From NCBI GenBank assembly GCA_964393035.1, contig CAYMRX010000001.1:601966-665965 (forward strand): a stretch of DNA of 64,000 nt, in the 5' to 3' direction. Below the pieces are notes generated by a model. The model saw nothing but the letters and a program-made list of their open reading frames with translations. It was not told the origin of the DNA and ran no database searches. This stretch comes from Tabrizicola_A sp964393035. Its GTDB lineage: Bacteria; Pseudomonadota; Alphaproteobacteria; Rhodobacterales; Rhodobacteraceae. Positions 1-8,369 of this stretch are shown piece by piece; positions within the stretch are counted from its first letter, which is position 1; each line of letters starts with the position of its first letter. The translations under genes were made by a program, and so were the position numbers.

Positions 1-520
1 TCGGCCCCATGCGGGACATGGTTGCAAAACGGTTGAAGAACCCGTCTTCCGAGCCGAAAATCACCGAAGGACGCAGGATCATCGCCGTCGGGAACGCGGC
101 GAGAACCGCCTTTTCGCCGATCCCCTTCGATTGGGCATAAAGGCTGCCACCGTCGGGGTTGGCCCCGATGGCCGAGATATGCACCAGCGTCTGCACACCC
201 GACTCTGCGGCGATGCGGGCGATGCGACCGGGCGCTTCGGCCTGAACGGCGGTGAAGTTGTTCTTGCCGCCACGGTCAAAGGTGCCCACGCAGTTCACCA
301 CCGCATCGGCGCCCGCCATGGCCGCACGCACAGAGGCATCATTGCGCACGTTGCACAGCACGGGTTCGACCTGCCCAACCACGCCATAAGGTTTGACATG
401 CAGCGCCTCGTTCGGACGACGCACAGCCACGCGCACCCGCCAGCCCGCTTGCGCCATGCGCCGGGCAACGTAGCGCCCGACAAAACCCGAACCGCCATAG
501 ATCGTGACAAGCTTGCTCAT
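1..520 (-). CDS. NDUFA9-like NAD(P)-binding protein (partial, 3' end outside window)
   Basis: The reading frame starts at an ATG at 520 and runs off the left edge, giving about 173 N-terminal residues. It begins with a Rossmann dinucleotide-binding motif, IYGGSGFVGRYVARRMAQAG, followed by a stretch with VNCVGTF and HISAIGANP, as in atypical short-chain dehydrogenases of the NDUFA9 (complex I accessory subunit) type. In alphaproteobacteria such proteins are annotated as complex I NDUFA9-family proteins. They probably bind NAD(P)H, and the exact reaction is not established. An AAGGGG ribosome site lies just upstream of the ATG. Nothing suggests a broken gene; it is simply cut by the window. A generic NAD-dependent epimerase is the alternative reading. 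Confidence 0.85.
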   Translation of the reverse strand, partial: MSKLVTIYGGSGFVGRYVARRMAQAGWRVRVAVRRPNEALHVKPYGVVGQVEPVLCNVRNDASVRAAMAGADAVVNCVGTFDRGGKNNFTAVQAEAPGRIARIAAESGVQTLVHISAIGANPDGGSLYAQSKGIGEKAVLAAFPTAMILRPSVIFGSEDGFFNRFATMSRMGP

Positions 521-654
521 GGCCAAACCCCTTCTTGGCACCGGAAGCCAAGCCTCCGGTTTGGCCCTGAATAGCTTTGCCGCCCGCCACGGGCAAGACC
601 AAAGGCCATTTTCGCACCGCGACGAAAAAACCGCAGAACTGTTTGAAAAGCCCG

Positions 655-683
655 TTGACTCCCCCCCGTGGCACGGCTAAATC
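655..683 (+). promoter_or_regulatory. Sigma-70 type promoter of tRNA-Leu
   Basis: A -35 box TTGACT (655-660) is followed after exactly 17 bases by TAAATC (678-683). Transcription would start near 690, about 12 bases before the tRNA. The spacing and position fit a housekeeping promoter. The same arrangement is seen before tRNA-Lys at 39512. Confidence 0.6.
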
Positions 684-701
684 CCGCCCCACTGAAAACG
701 T

Positions 702-786
702 GCCCAGATGGCGGAATTGGTAGACGCACTGGTTTCAGGTACCAGCGCCGCAAGGCGTGGAGGTTCGAGTCCTCTTCTGGGCACCA
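702..786 (+). tRNA. tRNA-Leu (anticodon CAG)
   Basis: The acceptor stem GCCCAGA (702-708) pairs with TCTGGGC (776-782), followed by discriminator A and an encoded CCA (784-786). The anticodon stem CTGGT/ACCAG (729-733/741-745) encloses the loop TTCAGGT, giving anticodon CAG at 736-738. The T-arm GGTTCGAGTCC and a long variable arm typical of class II tRNAs (Leu) are visible. Length is 85 nt. Confidence 0.97.
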
Positions 787-801
787 TTCATTCCCAATAG
801 G

Positions 802-822
802 CCGCCTTAGGGCGGTCTTTTG
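802..822 (+). terminator. Intrinsic terminator after tRNA-Leu
   Basis: A 5-bp stem CCGCC/GGCGG with loop TTAG is followed by TCTTTTGCTTTT. It lies 16 bases after the tRNA CCA end. The stem is short but GC-only and the T-rich tail is good. Confidence 0.6.
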
Positions 823-901
823 CTTTTCTGGCCCCAGCGTCGTTGACCGCTTTCGCAGGCGGGTCTAAGCGGGGATCTGTATCTTCGGAACGGAATCCAT
901 C

Positions 902-1516
902 TTGACCATCCATCTGCATGCAAATGACCTGCCCGACGGGCTGAACCTTGGCCCCATCGTGGCGATCGACACGGAAACCATGGGGCTTGACCCGCGCCGG
1001 GATCGGCTTTGCGTGGTGCAATTGTCCGATGGCAAGGGCGACGCGCATCTGGTGCAGATCGCCAAGGGACAAAGCTCCGCCCCCAATCTGGAGCGGCTCT
1101 TGACCGATCCGGCGGTGCTGAAGCTGTTCCACTTTGGCCGCTTTGATGTGGCGGCGCTGCAAAAGGCCTTTGGCGTGCGCACCGCGCCGGTCTGGTGCAC
1201 CAAGATCGCCTCGAAGCTGATCCGCACCTATACCGACCGGCACGGGCTGAAATACCTCTTGGCGGAATATGTCGGGGTCGATGTGTCGAAGGCACAGCAG
1301 ACCAGCGATTGGGGATCGGCGACGCTGACCGAGGCGCAGAAGGAATACGCGGCATCCGACGTGCTTTACCTGCACAAGCTGAAAGCCGCGCTGGAGGCGA
1401 TCTTGGTCCGGGAAGGCCGTATGGCGCTGGCACAGCATTGCTTTGACTTCCTGCCAACGCGGGCGGAATTGGATCTTCTGGGATGGGATGAGCCGAATGA
1501 CCTATTCCACCACTGA
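902..1516 (+). CDS. rnd: Ribonuclease D-like 3'-5' exonuclease
   Basis: This 204-residue protein is a DEDD-superfamily 3'-5' exonuclease, which trims RNA 3' ends such as tRNA precursors. Exo I is IDTET (D23, E25), Exo II lies in HFGRFDVAAL, and Exo III is YAASDVLYL with the DEDDy tyrosine. It has the catalytic domain only; E. coli RNase D is longer because of C-terminal HRDC domains. The start is a TTG at 902. The next in-frame ATG lies inside the Exo I motif and would destroy it, and GGAA-rich sequence lies 7-15 bases upstream of the TTG. The gene overlaps the start of the isomerase gene by 20 bases, so the two are likely co-transcribed. Confidence 0.9.
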   Translation: MTIHLHANDLPDGLNLGPIVAIDTETMGLDPRRDRLCVVQLSDGKGDAHLVQIAKGQSSAPNLERLLTDPAVLKLFHFGRFDVAALQKAFGVRTAPVWCTKIASKLIRTYTDRHGLKYLLAEYVGVDVSKAQQTSDWGSATLTEAQKEYAASDVLYLHKLKAALEAILVREGRMALAQHCFDFLPTRAELDLLGWDEPNDLFHH

Positions 1517-2462
1517 TTTTCTGGCCACCGGCCGCCGCGTCATCGCCCGCGAAACCGAGGCGCTTGGCCTTTTGGGCGCGAGTCTGGATGGCAGCTTCAG
1601 CCGCGCCGTCGAGTTGATCCTTGCCTCAAACGGCCGGGTAATCGTGTCGGGCATGGGCAAATCTGGCCATATCGCGCGCAAGATTGCCGCGACCTTTGCC
1701 TCGACCGGCACGCCCGCCCATTTCGTCCATCCGGCCGAGGCCAGCCATGGCGATCTGGGCATGGTCACGGCGGGAGATGTGGCGCTGGTTCTGTCCAATT
1801 CCGGCGAAACCTCGGAACTGGCCGATATCATCGCCCATACCCGGCGCTTTTCCATCCCGCTGATCGGCATCGCCAGCCGCGAGGGGTCAACCCTGCTGCG
1901 GCAATCCGATGTGGCGATCCTGTTGCCACAAGCGCCCGAGGCTTGCGAGACGGGCATCGTTCCGACCACCTCCACCACCATGACGCTGGCGCTTGGCGAT
2001 GCGCTGGCTGTCGCGCTGATGGAACATCGCCGTTTCACACCCGAGCATTTCCGCATGTTCCACCCCGGCGGCAAGCTGGGGGCCAAGCTGTTGAAAGTGG
2101 CCGACCTGATGCATGCTGAGGTGCCGCTGATCGGCTGGGACCGCCCGATGGGCGAGGCCCTGATCGAGATCAGCCGCAAAGGCTTTGGCGTGGTGGGCGT
2201 CATTGATGACGCGGGCCACCTTGCGGGGATCATCACCGATGGTGACCTGCGCCGCCATATGGAGGGCCTTTTGTCCCTCACCTCCGGTCAGGTGATGACG
2301 AAAAACCCACGCACAATCGCCCCCGACGCCTTGGCCGAAAAGGCCGTCGCCGTGATGAACGAGCGCAAGATCACCAGCCTGTTCGTGATCGACCCGGCCG
2401 AGCCGGGCAAGCCGCATGGCATTGTCCATATCCACGACTGCCTGCGGGCCGGGGTGGTGTAA
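1497..2462 (+). CDS. kdsD: Arabinose-5-phosphate isomerase (KpsF/GutQ family)
   Basis: This 321-residue protein interconverts D-ribulose-5-phosphate and D-arabinose-5-phosphate, the first committed step to KDO for LPS or capsule. The N-terminal SIS domain shows SGMGKSGHIARKIAATFAST, HPAEASHGDLGM and NSGETSEL. Two CBS motifs fill the C-terminal third, from about residue 200. The ATG at 1497 is chosen because it opens directly into the family N-terminus; an ATG at 1488 is a weaker alternative. It sits just before lptC-lptA-lptB. The 8-phosphate phosphatase gene kdsC, which often follows, is absent here. The KDO activation enzyme KdsB is encoded about 9 kb away at 11835-12623. Confidence 0.92.
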   Translation: MTYSTTDFLATGRRVIARETEALGLLGASLDGSFSRAVELILASNGRVIVSGMGKSGHIARKIAATFASTGTPAHFVHPAEASHGDLGMVTAGDVALVLSNSGETSELADIIAHTRRFSIPLIGIASREGSTLLRQSDVAILLPQAPEACETGIVPTTSTTMTLALGDALAVALMEHRRFTPEHFRMFHPGGKLGAKLLKVADLMHAEVPLIGWDRPMGEALIEISRKGFGVVGVIDDAGHLAGIITDGDLRRHMEGLLSLTSGQVMTKNPRTIAPDALAEKAVAVMNERKITSLFVIDPAEPGKPHGIVHIHDCLRAGVV

Positions 2463-2463
2463 C

Positions 2464-3066
2464 ATGGCCCGGATGGCCAGCGACAACCTCCATTCCCGGG
2501 TGGTGGCGGTCCTGAAGATCACGCTGCCCTTGTTGGCGCTGGCCCTTTTGTCGTCACTTTTCCTGTTCTCGCGTCCGATCGACCCGGAAGACGCGATCCC
2601 CTATGCAGATGTCGAAATCGCCGACCGGCTGGCCCAGCCGCGCATGTCCGGGGCGGGGTTTTCCACCGTGACCTCGGATGGCGCCACCTTGACGCTGACC
2701 GCCGAGCGCGCCGCGCCGGTCGTGGGCGGGGCTGAAATCACCGGGTTGAACGGCCAACTGATCGACCCGGCCGGAGCGCAGACCGATTTCACCGCCGCCC
2801 GTGCCAAGCTGGACCGGCCCGCGGGCAAGCTGGAGCTGCAAGGCGGTGTCAGACTGTCAACCTCGACCGGCTATCAGATGGTGACCGACAGCCTGTCGCT
2901 GGGCACCGACCGCAGCTTTGTGGAAAGCGGCGGTTCGGTGCAGGCCACGGCCCCGATGGGAGAGCTGACCTCGGGCGGAATGCGGATGGATCGGAAAGCC
3001 GCCGATGCGCCCTATCTTCTGGTTTTCAACAAGGGCGTTCGCCTGATATACCAGCCGCAGCCCTGA
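2464..3066 (+). CDS. lptC: LPS export ABC transporter periplasmic protein LptC
   Basis: The protein has 200 residues. LptC is the bitopic inner-membrane component that receives LPS from LptB2FG and passes it to LptA. One hydrophobic segment (about residues 15-35, rich in L/A/V) forms the membrane anchor, followed by a beta-rich periplasmic domain (YADVEIADR, LTAERAAPVVGGAEITGLNG). The ATG at 2464 is one base after the preceding stop codon. An in-frame ATG at 2473 (MASDNLHSR) is possible. The position between the isomerase and lptA matches the usual order of the locus. Confidence 0.88.
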   Translation: MARMASDNLHSRVVAVLKITLPLLALALLSSLFLFSRPIDPEDAIPYADVEIADRLAQPRMSGAGFSTVTSDGATLTLTAERAAPVVGGAEITGLNGQLIDPAGAQTDFTAARAKLDRPAGKLELQGGVRLSTSTGYQMVTDSLSLGTDRSFVESGGSVQATAPMGELTSGGMRMDRKAADAPYLLVFNKGVRLIYQPQP

Positions 3067-3078
3067 CGGAATTTCCTG

Positions 3079-3570
3079 ATGTTTGATCGGTTCCTTGCCA
3101 CATCCCTTGTCATCTTCCTTGCATTTGGCGGGGCGGCACTGGCGCAAGGCACCAATGTGTCCTTTGGCGGGCTGAAGGCCGATACTTCCCTGCCGGTCGA
3201 GGTCACCGCCGAAAACCTCACGGTCGATCAAGCCGACGGCACGGCGGTCTTTTCCGGTCAAGTGTTGGTAAAACAGGGCGAGATGCGCCTGGAGGCCGGT
3301 GAAATCCGCGTGCAATACGATGTGACCGGCAAGGCGATCGACAAGCTTTTCGCCAGCGGGGGCGTCTTGATGGTCAATGCCAGTGACGCGGCGCAGGCGG
3401 CCGAGGCCGTCTATACCATCGACACCGGCGAGGTGGTGATGTCGGGCGGCGTGCTGATGACCCAAGGCCAGACCACGATCAAGGGCGATCAATTGCACAT
3501 CAATCTGAAGTCCGGCACCGGCCGGATGGCGGGGGGCGTGACCACAACCTTCCAGCCGGGGGGCAATTGA
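3079..3570 (+). CDS. lptA: LPS transport periplasmic protein LptA
   Basis: This 163-residue OstA/LptA-family protein forms the periplasmic bridge carrying LPS to the outer membrane. A signal peptide is visible (hydrophobic core IFLAFGGAALAQG, cleavage probably after ALA, about residue 22). The mature part has the repeating pattern of the family: VTAENLTVDQADGTAVFSGQ, then KQGEMRLEAGEIRVQYD and TTIKGDQLHINL. It lies 12 bases after lptC, and its TGA stop overlaps the lptB start by one base (TGATG), implying translational coupling. Confidence 0.9.
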   Translation: MFDRFLATSLVIFLAFGGAALAQGTNVSFGGLKADTSLPVEVTAENLTVDQADGTAVFSGQVLVKQGEMRLEAGEIRVQYDVTGKAIDKLFASGGVLMVNASDAAQAAEAVYTIDTGEVVMSGGVLMTQGQTTIKGDQLHINLKSGTGRMAGGVTTTFQPGGN

Positions 3571-4328
3571 TGTCGCATCCCGATCTTGCCGTCACCGATG
3601 GGTCGGGCGGGCTGACGATTCGCGGCTTGCGCAAAAGCTACAAGCGCCGCCCGGTGATCCGGGATGTGTCGATGCAGTTGAACCGGGGCGAGGTCGTGGC
3701 GCTGCTTGGCCCGAACGGCTCGGGCAAGACGACGACGTTTTACTCCATCGCGGGCCTTGTGACCCCCGAAGGCGGACAGGTGCTGATTGATGGCCGCGAT
3801 GCGACCGCGCTGCCGATGTATCGCCGGGCGCGGCTGGGCATTGGCTATTTGCCGCAAGAGGTTTCGATTTTCCGCGGGCTTTCGGTCGAAGACAATATCC
3901 TCGCGGTTCTGGAAATTCGCGAAGGGGATCGCCACAAGCGGCGCGAGCGGCTGGAAGAACTTCTGAGCGAGTTTTCCATCACCCATCTGCGCCGCGCGCC
4001 TGCGCTGGCCCTGTCGGGCGGCGAACGGCGGCGGGTGGAGATTGCCCGCTGTCTGGCCGCCGACCCGAAATACCTGCTCTTGGACGAACCTTTTGCGGGT
4101 GTGGACCCGATCGCGGTGGGGGAAATCCGCCATCTCGTGCAGGATCTGAAATCCCGCGGGATTGGTGTTCTCATCACCGATCACAACGTACGCGAAACGC
4201 TAGAAATCGTTGATCGGGCTTATATTTTGCACGACGGCGCGGTGCTGAAACACGGCACCACCGACGAAATCGTGCGCGACGAAATGGTACGGCGCGTCTA
4301 TCTGGGCGAGAACTTCCGCATCATTTGA
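3570..4328 (+). CDS. lptB: LPS export ABC transporter ATP-binding protein LptB
   Basis: LptB (252 residues) is the cytoplasmic ATPase that powers LPS extraction with LptF and LptG, which are not in this window. It shows Walker A GPNGSGKTT, a Q-loop GYLPQEVSIF, the signature LSGGERRRVEIAR, Walker B YLLLDEPFAG with D-loop, and the H-loop ITDHNVRETL. The ATG at 3570 overlaps the lptA stop by one base. A TTG one codon earlier is possible but unnecessary. Downstream, many proteobacteria carry rpoN; here there is a 213-bp gap and then hpf. Confidence 0.95.
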   Translation: MSHPDLAVTDGSGGLTIRGLRKSYKRRPVIRDVSMQLNRGEVVALLGPNGSGKTTTFYSIAGLVTPEGGQVLIDGRDATALPMYRRARLGIGYLPQEVSIFRGLSVEDNILAVLEIREGDRHKRRERLEELLSEFSITHLRRAPALALSGGERRRVEIARCLAADPKYLLLDEPFAGVDPIAVGEIRHLVQDLKSRGIGVLITDHNVRETLEIVDRAYILHDGAVLKHGTTDEIVRDEMVRRVYLGENFRII

Positions 4329-4541
4329 AAGATCACCGCACGGCGCAGTTGACAAGCGGCCCAAGGCGTCCCCAAATGAAGGGGATGCTACCGTCATTCG
4401 CCCCTCTTGGTCCTGACGATGCGGCCGGCCTCCGGCCCCGCCACCAAGGCGAATTGACTGTCGGAACCCCATCAGAATCACCGACCATTCTTCAGATCTC
4501 GGCACAAGTCCGGGACTGACCATCTGCGCGAAGGAGGCATC

Positions 4542-5117
4542 ATGCGCTATCAAATCAGCGGTAAGCACATCGACATCGGGGAGGCCCTTCAGACCCATGT
4601 GAAAGCGGAACTGGGCGAAGTGGTGGAGAAATACGCCCAGCGCCCGACCGAAATCGTGGTGGTCTTCTCCAAGTCGGCGCATGAATACGTCTGCGAAACC
4701 ACCATTCACCTGTCGACGGGGCTTTCGGCACAGGCCAAGGGCCATGCTTCTGAAATCTATGCCGCGTTTGAAAGCTGCCGCGAAAAGATGGACAAACAGT
4801 TGCGCCGCTACAAGCGCCGCATCCGCAACCACCACCAACATCGTCCGGGCCCTGTTGAATATGGTGGTGCATCCTCGTATATCCTCGCGCCAACTGAGGA
4901 ACCCGAAGAAGGGGACTCCGGCGAACTGGTGCCGATCGTGATTGCCGAGATGGAGACGAAGATCGCCTCCATCACCGTTGGCGAAGCGGTCATGCAGCTA
5001 GAGCTTGGGGGCCAACGGATGCTGGTGTTCCGCAACGAGGGACATGGCGGGGTGAACGTCGTATATCGCCGGGATGATGGCAATATCGGCTGGATCGACC
5101 CGCGCAACAGCAAATGA
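4542..5117 (+). CDS. hpf: Ribosome hibernation promoting factor, long form
   Basis: This 191-residue S30AE/HPF protein inactivates 70S ribosomes in stationary phase; long forms dimerise them into 100S particles. The N-terminal domain (about 1-100) contains YQISGKHIDIGEALQTHV and the basic DKQLRRYKRRIRNHHQH. A linker leads to the C-terminal dimerisation domain (about 125-191) with IVIAEMETKIASITVGEAVM and the ending VVYRRDDGNIGWIDPR. A GAAGGAGG ribosome site sits 5-6 bases before the ATG. The 4329-4541 gap upstream has TTGACA (4349) and TTGACT (4454) as candidate -35 boxes, but neither has a convincing -10. Confidence 0.93.
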   Translation: MRYQISGKHIDIGEALQTHVKAELGEVVEKYAQRPTEIVVVFSKSAHEYVCETTIHLSTGLSAQAKGHASEIYAAFESCREKMDKQLRRYKRRIRNHHQHRPGPVEYGGASSYILAPTEEPEEGDSGELVPIVIAEMETKIASITVGEAVMQLELGGQRMLVFRNEGHGGVNVVYRRDDGNIGWIDPRNSK

Positions 5118-5153
5118 GCCATCCGTATCGGGTGGCGGAAACGGGATCGACCG

Positions 5154-5618
5154 ATGGACCTGTCTAAACTTCTGACCCCTGCCTCTGTGCGGGTGATGGG
5201 CCAGATGACTTCGAAAAAGCGCCTCTTTCAGGAACTGGGAGAGGTCGCTGCCTCGGCCTATGGGCTGGTCGCCGCAACCGCCATCGACGGCCTTCAGGAA
5301 CGCGAAAGCCTGGGACCGACCGGCGTGGGCAACGGAATCGCGTTGCCCCACGCGCGACTGGTGGGGCTGAACAAGATCACCGGCATTTTCCTGCGGCTGG
5401 AAAAGCCTTTGGATTATGAAAGCGTTGATCGCCAGCCGGTCGATCTGGTGTTTTGCCTTTTGGCACCCAAGGATTCCGGGGTGGATCATTTGAAGGCGCT
5501 GGCGCTGGTCAGCCGCACGATGCGCGATGCCGGCATTTGCGCCAAGCTGCGGGCGAACAGCGACGCCTCGAAACTTTACGCCATCCTGACCGAGGCCAAG
5601 GCCCCGCAGGCGGCCTGA
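5154..5618 (+). CDS. ptsN: PTS IIA-like nitrogen regulatory protein PtsN
   Basis: This 154-residue EIIA-Ntr domain is the phosphoryl acceptor at the end of the nitrogen PTS chain. In proteobacteria it tunes potassium transport, carbon/nitrogen balance and stress signalling. The phosphorylated histidine is H66 in GNGIALPHARL. The family tail LLAPKDSGVDHLKALALVSR is also clear. It follows hpf at 36 bases, the conserved hpf-ptsN pairing. Its TGA is separated by one base from the stop codon of the convergent glycosyltransferase gene, so no dedicated terminator can fit between them. Confidence 0.95.
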   Translation: MDLSKLLTPASVRVMGQMTSKKRLFQELGEVAASAYGLVAATAIDGLQERESLGPTGVGNGIALPHARLVGLNKITGIFLRLEKPLDYESVDRQPVDLVFCLLAPKDSGVDHLKALALVSRTMRDAGICAKLRANSDASKLYAILTEAKAPQAA

Positions 5619-5619
5619 G

Positions 5620-7317
5620 CTATTTCACCAGATAGGGCCGGCCGCGGCGCGAATTGCCCGAAGGCAGCGCGCCCGATGTCGGGAAATCGCCCATCAACAC
5701 AGGCTGCATGCCCTGATTGCGCAGGTTTTGCAGGAACTGACCAAAGCCGGTCAGATCGGCCAGGCGCGGGGCCTCGGTCAGGCGGCGCAAGCTGCGCGGG
5801 CTGATCTCATCGACGATGGTCTGCAATGGCTCCATCGGGTTTTCCACAAACTCGGCCAAGGTCCAGATCCGCACCCGCGCCTTGACCCACGAGGCACGCA
5901 GCACCGCAAGATAATCAGCCTCGACCTTTTGCAAGAGCGCCGCCTCACGCCGGATGTCGCCGAAATTGCGGTTGGAGTGAAACAGCGGAATGGCCCAAGC
6001 GCCAGAAATCACCGAAACCTGCGCATTCGAATCGCCCGCGATGAAATGGTTCAGCGCCTGACTGTCCGCAGGGCCAAACTGGAAACACTGGCGTTCGCCG
6101 CGCGTGTTCCAGATCAGATTGGTCAGAAAGCTTTTCGGGTTGTAATCCCGCATCTCGGCGCTGTCGGACATGGCCCCGTTGTAGACGCTATCCCCCCCGG
6201 CAAAATGCACCCGTTCCGGCGCGAAAAGATGGCCGTGAACCCGCGTGCCGGTCGCCTTGCCCAGCCAGATTTCAAAATTGTCAAAGAGATCGGAAAAACC
6301 TTCGAACACCGAATAGGGCGCCGCCGTGCGGCCGTTTTCCCAGTTTTCGTTGGGGTGCCGTGACTGCATGTACAACCCGGCGCGGCCCTTGGTACGCCGC
6401 TCTACCGCGCGGGCAAACAGGCGGTCGATCTTGCCGGGGTTAGGTTCGGCCGCAGGCTGGTTGCCGGGATCATCCGACAGGAAGGTGGCATAAAGCCTGT
6501 CTGCATGCGGCCAGATCTTGCGCGCCACAAAGCAATCCGACCGCCGCAGGATTTGCAGATGGTCGTCGTAGAAAATATGCGGCTTGCCCTGAAAGTCGAA
6601 CTTCGACAGCGTGAGCGACCGGCTTTCCACCTGCGCCGACACCTGCCGGACCAGCGTTTGGAAATAGCTTTCGTCCGGAATCCAGACCCGGCGGAAGTAG
6701 CGGTCTATCTCCTCGCGCTCGGGGCTGTCGAGAATGGCCGACAGTGTTTGCCGCGTCAGGCACCACCACTGGCTGCCCAGATGCGGCACGATGCCAGCCG
6801 GCACGCGCCGCTTGAACCGCAGGCGGCGTTGCAGACGGACATAGCCATCAAACAACCGGCGCTGTTTGCGCCACGAGAAGGGGAACCGCAACGTAAAGCG
6901 TTCGACGTCCAGCCCGCCGATGGTCCAGCCGACATCCTCGGTCGTGACGCTTTCAATGAAATCTGTGCGCGGGCGTTCATCCAGATAGCGCACCAGCTCC
7001 GCCACGGGGCGCAAGGGCAGACACGAGCCAGAGGACAGATAGACATGCCGCACCTGCGGGAACTGCCGCAGCATGATGGTTGCCGCCTCTTGCGTGGCCG
7101 CCACGATGCCCCATGTGCCCCATTCACAGGCATGCCGCCCGGAAAACCGCACATTCGGCAGGTCGGCCAGCGCCTGCACCAGACCGTCATAGACCTTGCG
7201 CTTCACGCGCCTGTCAACATGGATCACGACCGGGCAGTCATGCGTGGCCCAATGCCGCGCCACCTGCGCCGCCCGGTCCAGTGCCGTGTGGCACAGCATG
7301 ACAAAGCCGACGGTCAC
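5620..7317 (-). CDS. GT14-type beta-1,6-N-acetylglucosaminyltransferase with C-terminal DUF5927
   Basis: This 565-residue protein has two parts. Residues 1 to about 265 resemble core-2/I-branching beta-1,6-GlcNAc transferases (GT14): VTVGFVMLCH, VVIHVDRR, LSSGSCLPLRP (about 94-104), GSQWWCLTR and the acidic PDESYFQTL (about 214-222). The rest matches the DUF5927 extension seen in Rhodobacteraceae proteins and has no known function. The GTG start at 7317 overlaps the TGA of the upstream glycosyltransferase by 4 bases (GTGA); upstream codons in this frame lie inside that gene. No signal peptide or membrane helix is seen, so it is probably cytoplasmic. It probably adds branches in a surface polysaccharide; substrate unknown. 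Confidence 0.82.
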   Translation of the reverse strand: MTVGFVMLCHTALDRAAQVARHWATHDCPVVIHVDRRVKRKVYDGLVQALADLPNVRFSGRHACEWGTWGIVAATQEAATIMLRQFPQVRHVYLSSGSCLPLRPVAELVRYLDERPRTDFIESVTTEDVGWTIGGLDVERFTLRFPFSWRKQRRLFDGYVRLQRRLRFKRRVPAGIVPHLGSQWWCLTRQTLSAILDSPEREEIDRYFRRVWIPDESYFQTLVRQVSAQVESRSLTLSKFDFQGKPHIFYDDHLQILRRSDCFVARKIWPHADRLYATFLSDDPGNQPAAEPNPGKIDRLFARAVERRTKGRAGLYMQSRHPNENWENGRTAAPYSVFEGFSDLFDNFEIWLGKATGTRVHGHLFAPERVHFAGGDSVYNGAMSDSAEMRDYNPKSFLTNLIWNTRGERQCFQFGPADSQALNHFIAGDSNAQVSVISGAWAIPLFHSNRNFGDIRREAALLQKVEADYLAVLRASWVKARVRIWTLAEFVENPMEPLQTIVDEISPRSLRRLTEAPRLADLTGFGQFLQNLRNQGMQPVLMGDFPTSGALPSGNSRRGRPYLVK

Positions 7318-8324
7318 GCCCAGTTCCCCTTCGACATCAGGCCCAAAATCTCCAACTGCCGCCAGTTGATATATTTTTCGGACCATTTGCACCAAAGGTC
7401 GGGTTCCTTGGCCATGGCCAACCGATAGGCGCGGTATTCATGGCTGTTGGCGTAGTGCTGTTTGCGCTCCATCTCCTCCTCTGCCTTGCGGGCGAAGGTA
7501 TCAAGGAACTTGGCGTGCAACAAAACGCCCGAGGCTTTTTCGCCACCCCATTCGTCATAGACCTGATTAAGCCCACGCGGCAAAAGCATGTGGGTCGAGG
7601 AAGAAAACGCATAAGAACGGTGCCATTTCACCAGCGGGATCTTGTTCAGCGCGGGGGCACGTTCGGGCAGGTCAGCAAAGAACATCCGCGCCCTTGGCCC
7701 GCCCTGAATCCACAGGTTGCCGTATTTCCTGTTGCGCTGGATCGTGTAATTGCCGCTGTCGAACCATTGGGCGATTTCAAACGGGTCTTGCCCTTCGTGA
7801 TAGGGCTGCGCATCGAACGGCCCCTTGGGATACATGTCCAGCAGCATCGCCGAAAACGACTTGATCGACGAGGCATCCAGCCAATCGGTCAGCGCCCTGA
7901 GCGGCCGGGTGTCGCAGAAAGGGTAGACGAAGAATTCGTCCGGATCGACGACAAGGCACCAATGGTCATGGCCGTATTTGAACTGCAACCAGTTCAGCCA
8001 ATCCACCCCGAACCGCGCGCGTTTATAGCTGTGATCGGTGGTCCAGAGGGAAACATCCGGCTGGGCGGCCAGATATTCACGCCCGCCATCATCACTGTCA
8101 TTGTCCACCATCAGGAAATGGTTGACCCCAAGATCGCGGTAGTAAGCCAGGAAAAATGGCAGGCGGATGCGTTCGTTGCGGAAGGTGGAATACAAAAGGA
8201 TCTGATCCGGCGCGATCTGCGCCGTGCGGTCCGATACCGCCTGCAACTCCCGCCGTTTGCGGAAGGCGCGGACCAGCCAACGCTTGCGCGCCAGCCTGAG
8301 CATGTATCTGGAAAGAACGCTCAA
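7314..8324 (-). CDS. Glycosyltransferase family 2 protein (Glyco_tranf_2_4 type)
   Basis: This protein of about 336 residues has the layout of GT2-related enzymes with the Glyco_tranf_2_4 fold. LLYSTFRNERIRLPFFLAYY leads to VNHFLMVDNDSDDGG (nucleotide-sugar/metal DxD region) and then VVDPDEFFVYP, a second acidic motif. The C-terminus is basic and aromatic. The start is uncertain: a TTG at 8324 gives full length but its AGGGG is too close, while an ATG at 8303 has no clear ribosome site. Its stop overlaps the GT14-DUF5927 start by 4 bases, so the two are coupled and probably act on the same glycan. Confidence 0.82.
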   Translation of the reverse strand: MSVLSRYMLRLARKRWLVRAFRKRRELQAVSDRTAQIAPDQILLYSTFRNERIRLPFFLAYYRDLGVNHFLMVDNDSDDGGREYLAAQPDVSLWTTDHSYKRARFGVDWLNWLQFKYGHDHWCLVVDPDEFFVYPFCDTRPLRALTDWLDASSIKSFSAMLLDMYPKGPFDAQPYHEGQDPFEIAQWFDSGNYTIQRNRKYGNLWIQGGPRARMFFADLPERAPALNKIPLVKWHRSYAFSSSTHMLLPRGLNQVYDEWGGEKASGVLLHAKFLDTFARKAEEEMERKQHYANSHEYRAYRLAMAKEPDLWCKWSEKYINWRQLEILGLMSKGNWA

Positions 8325-8369
8325 ACCCCTGACTTTCTACATGCTGCCCGCAGGATACCCATTGCCCTA

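Noticed and set aside
4325..4519. A 64-codon frame in the lptB-hpf gap
   Set aside because: No ribosome site, no similarity to rpoN or any known protein, and biased composition. More likely untranslated leader.
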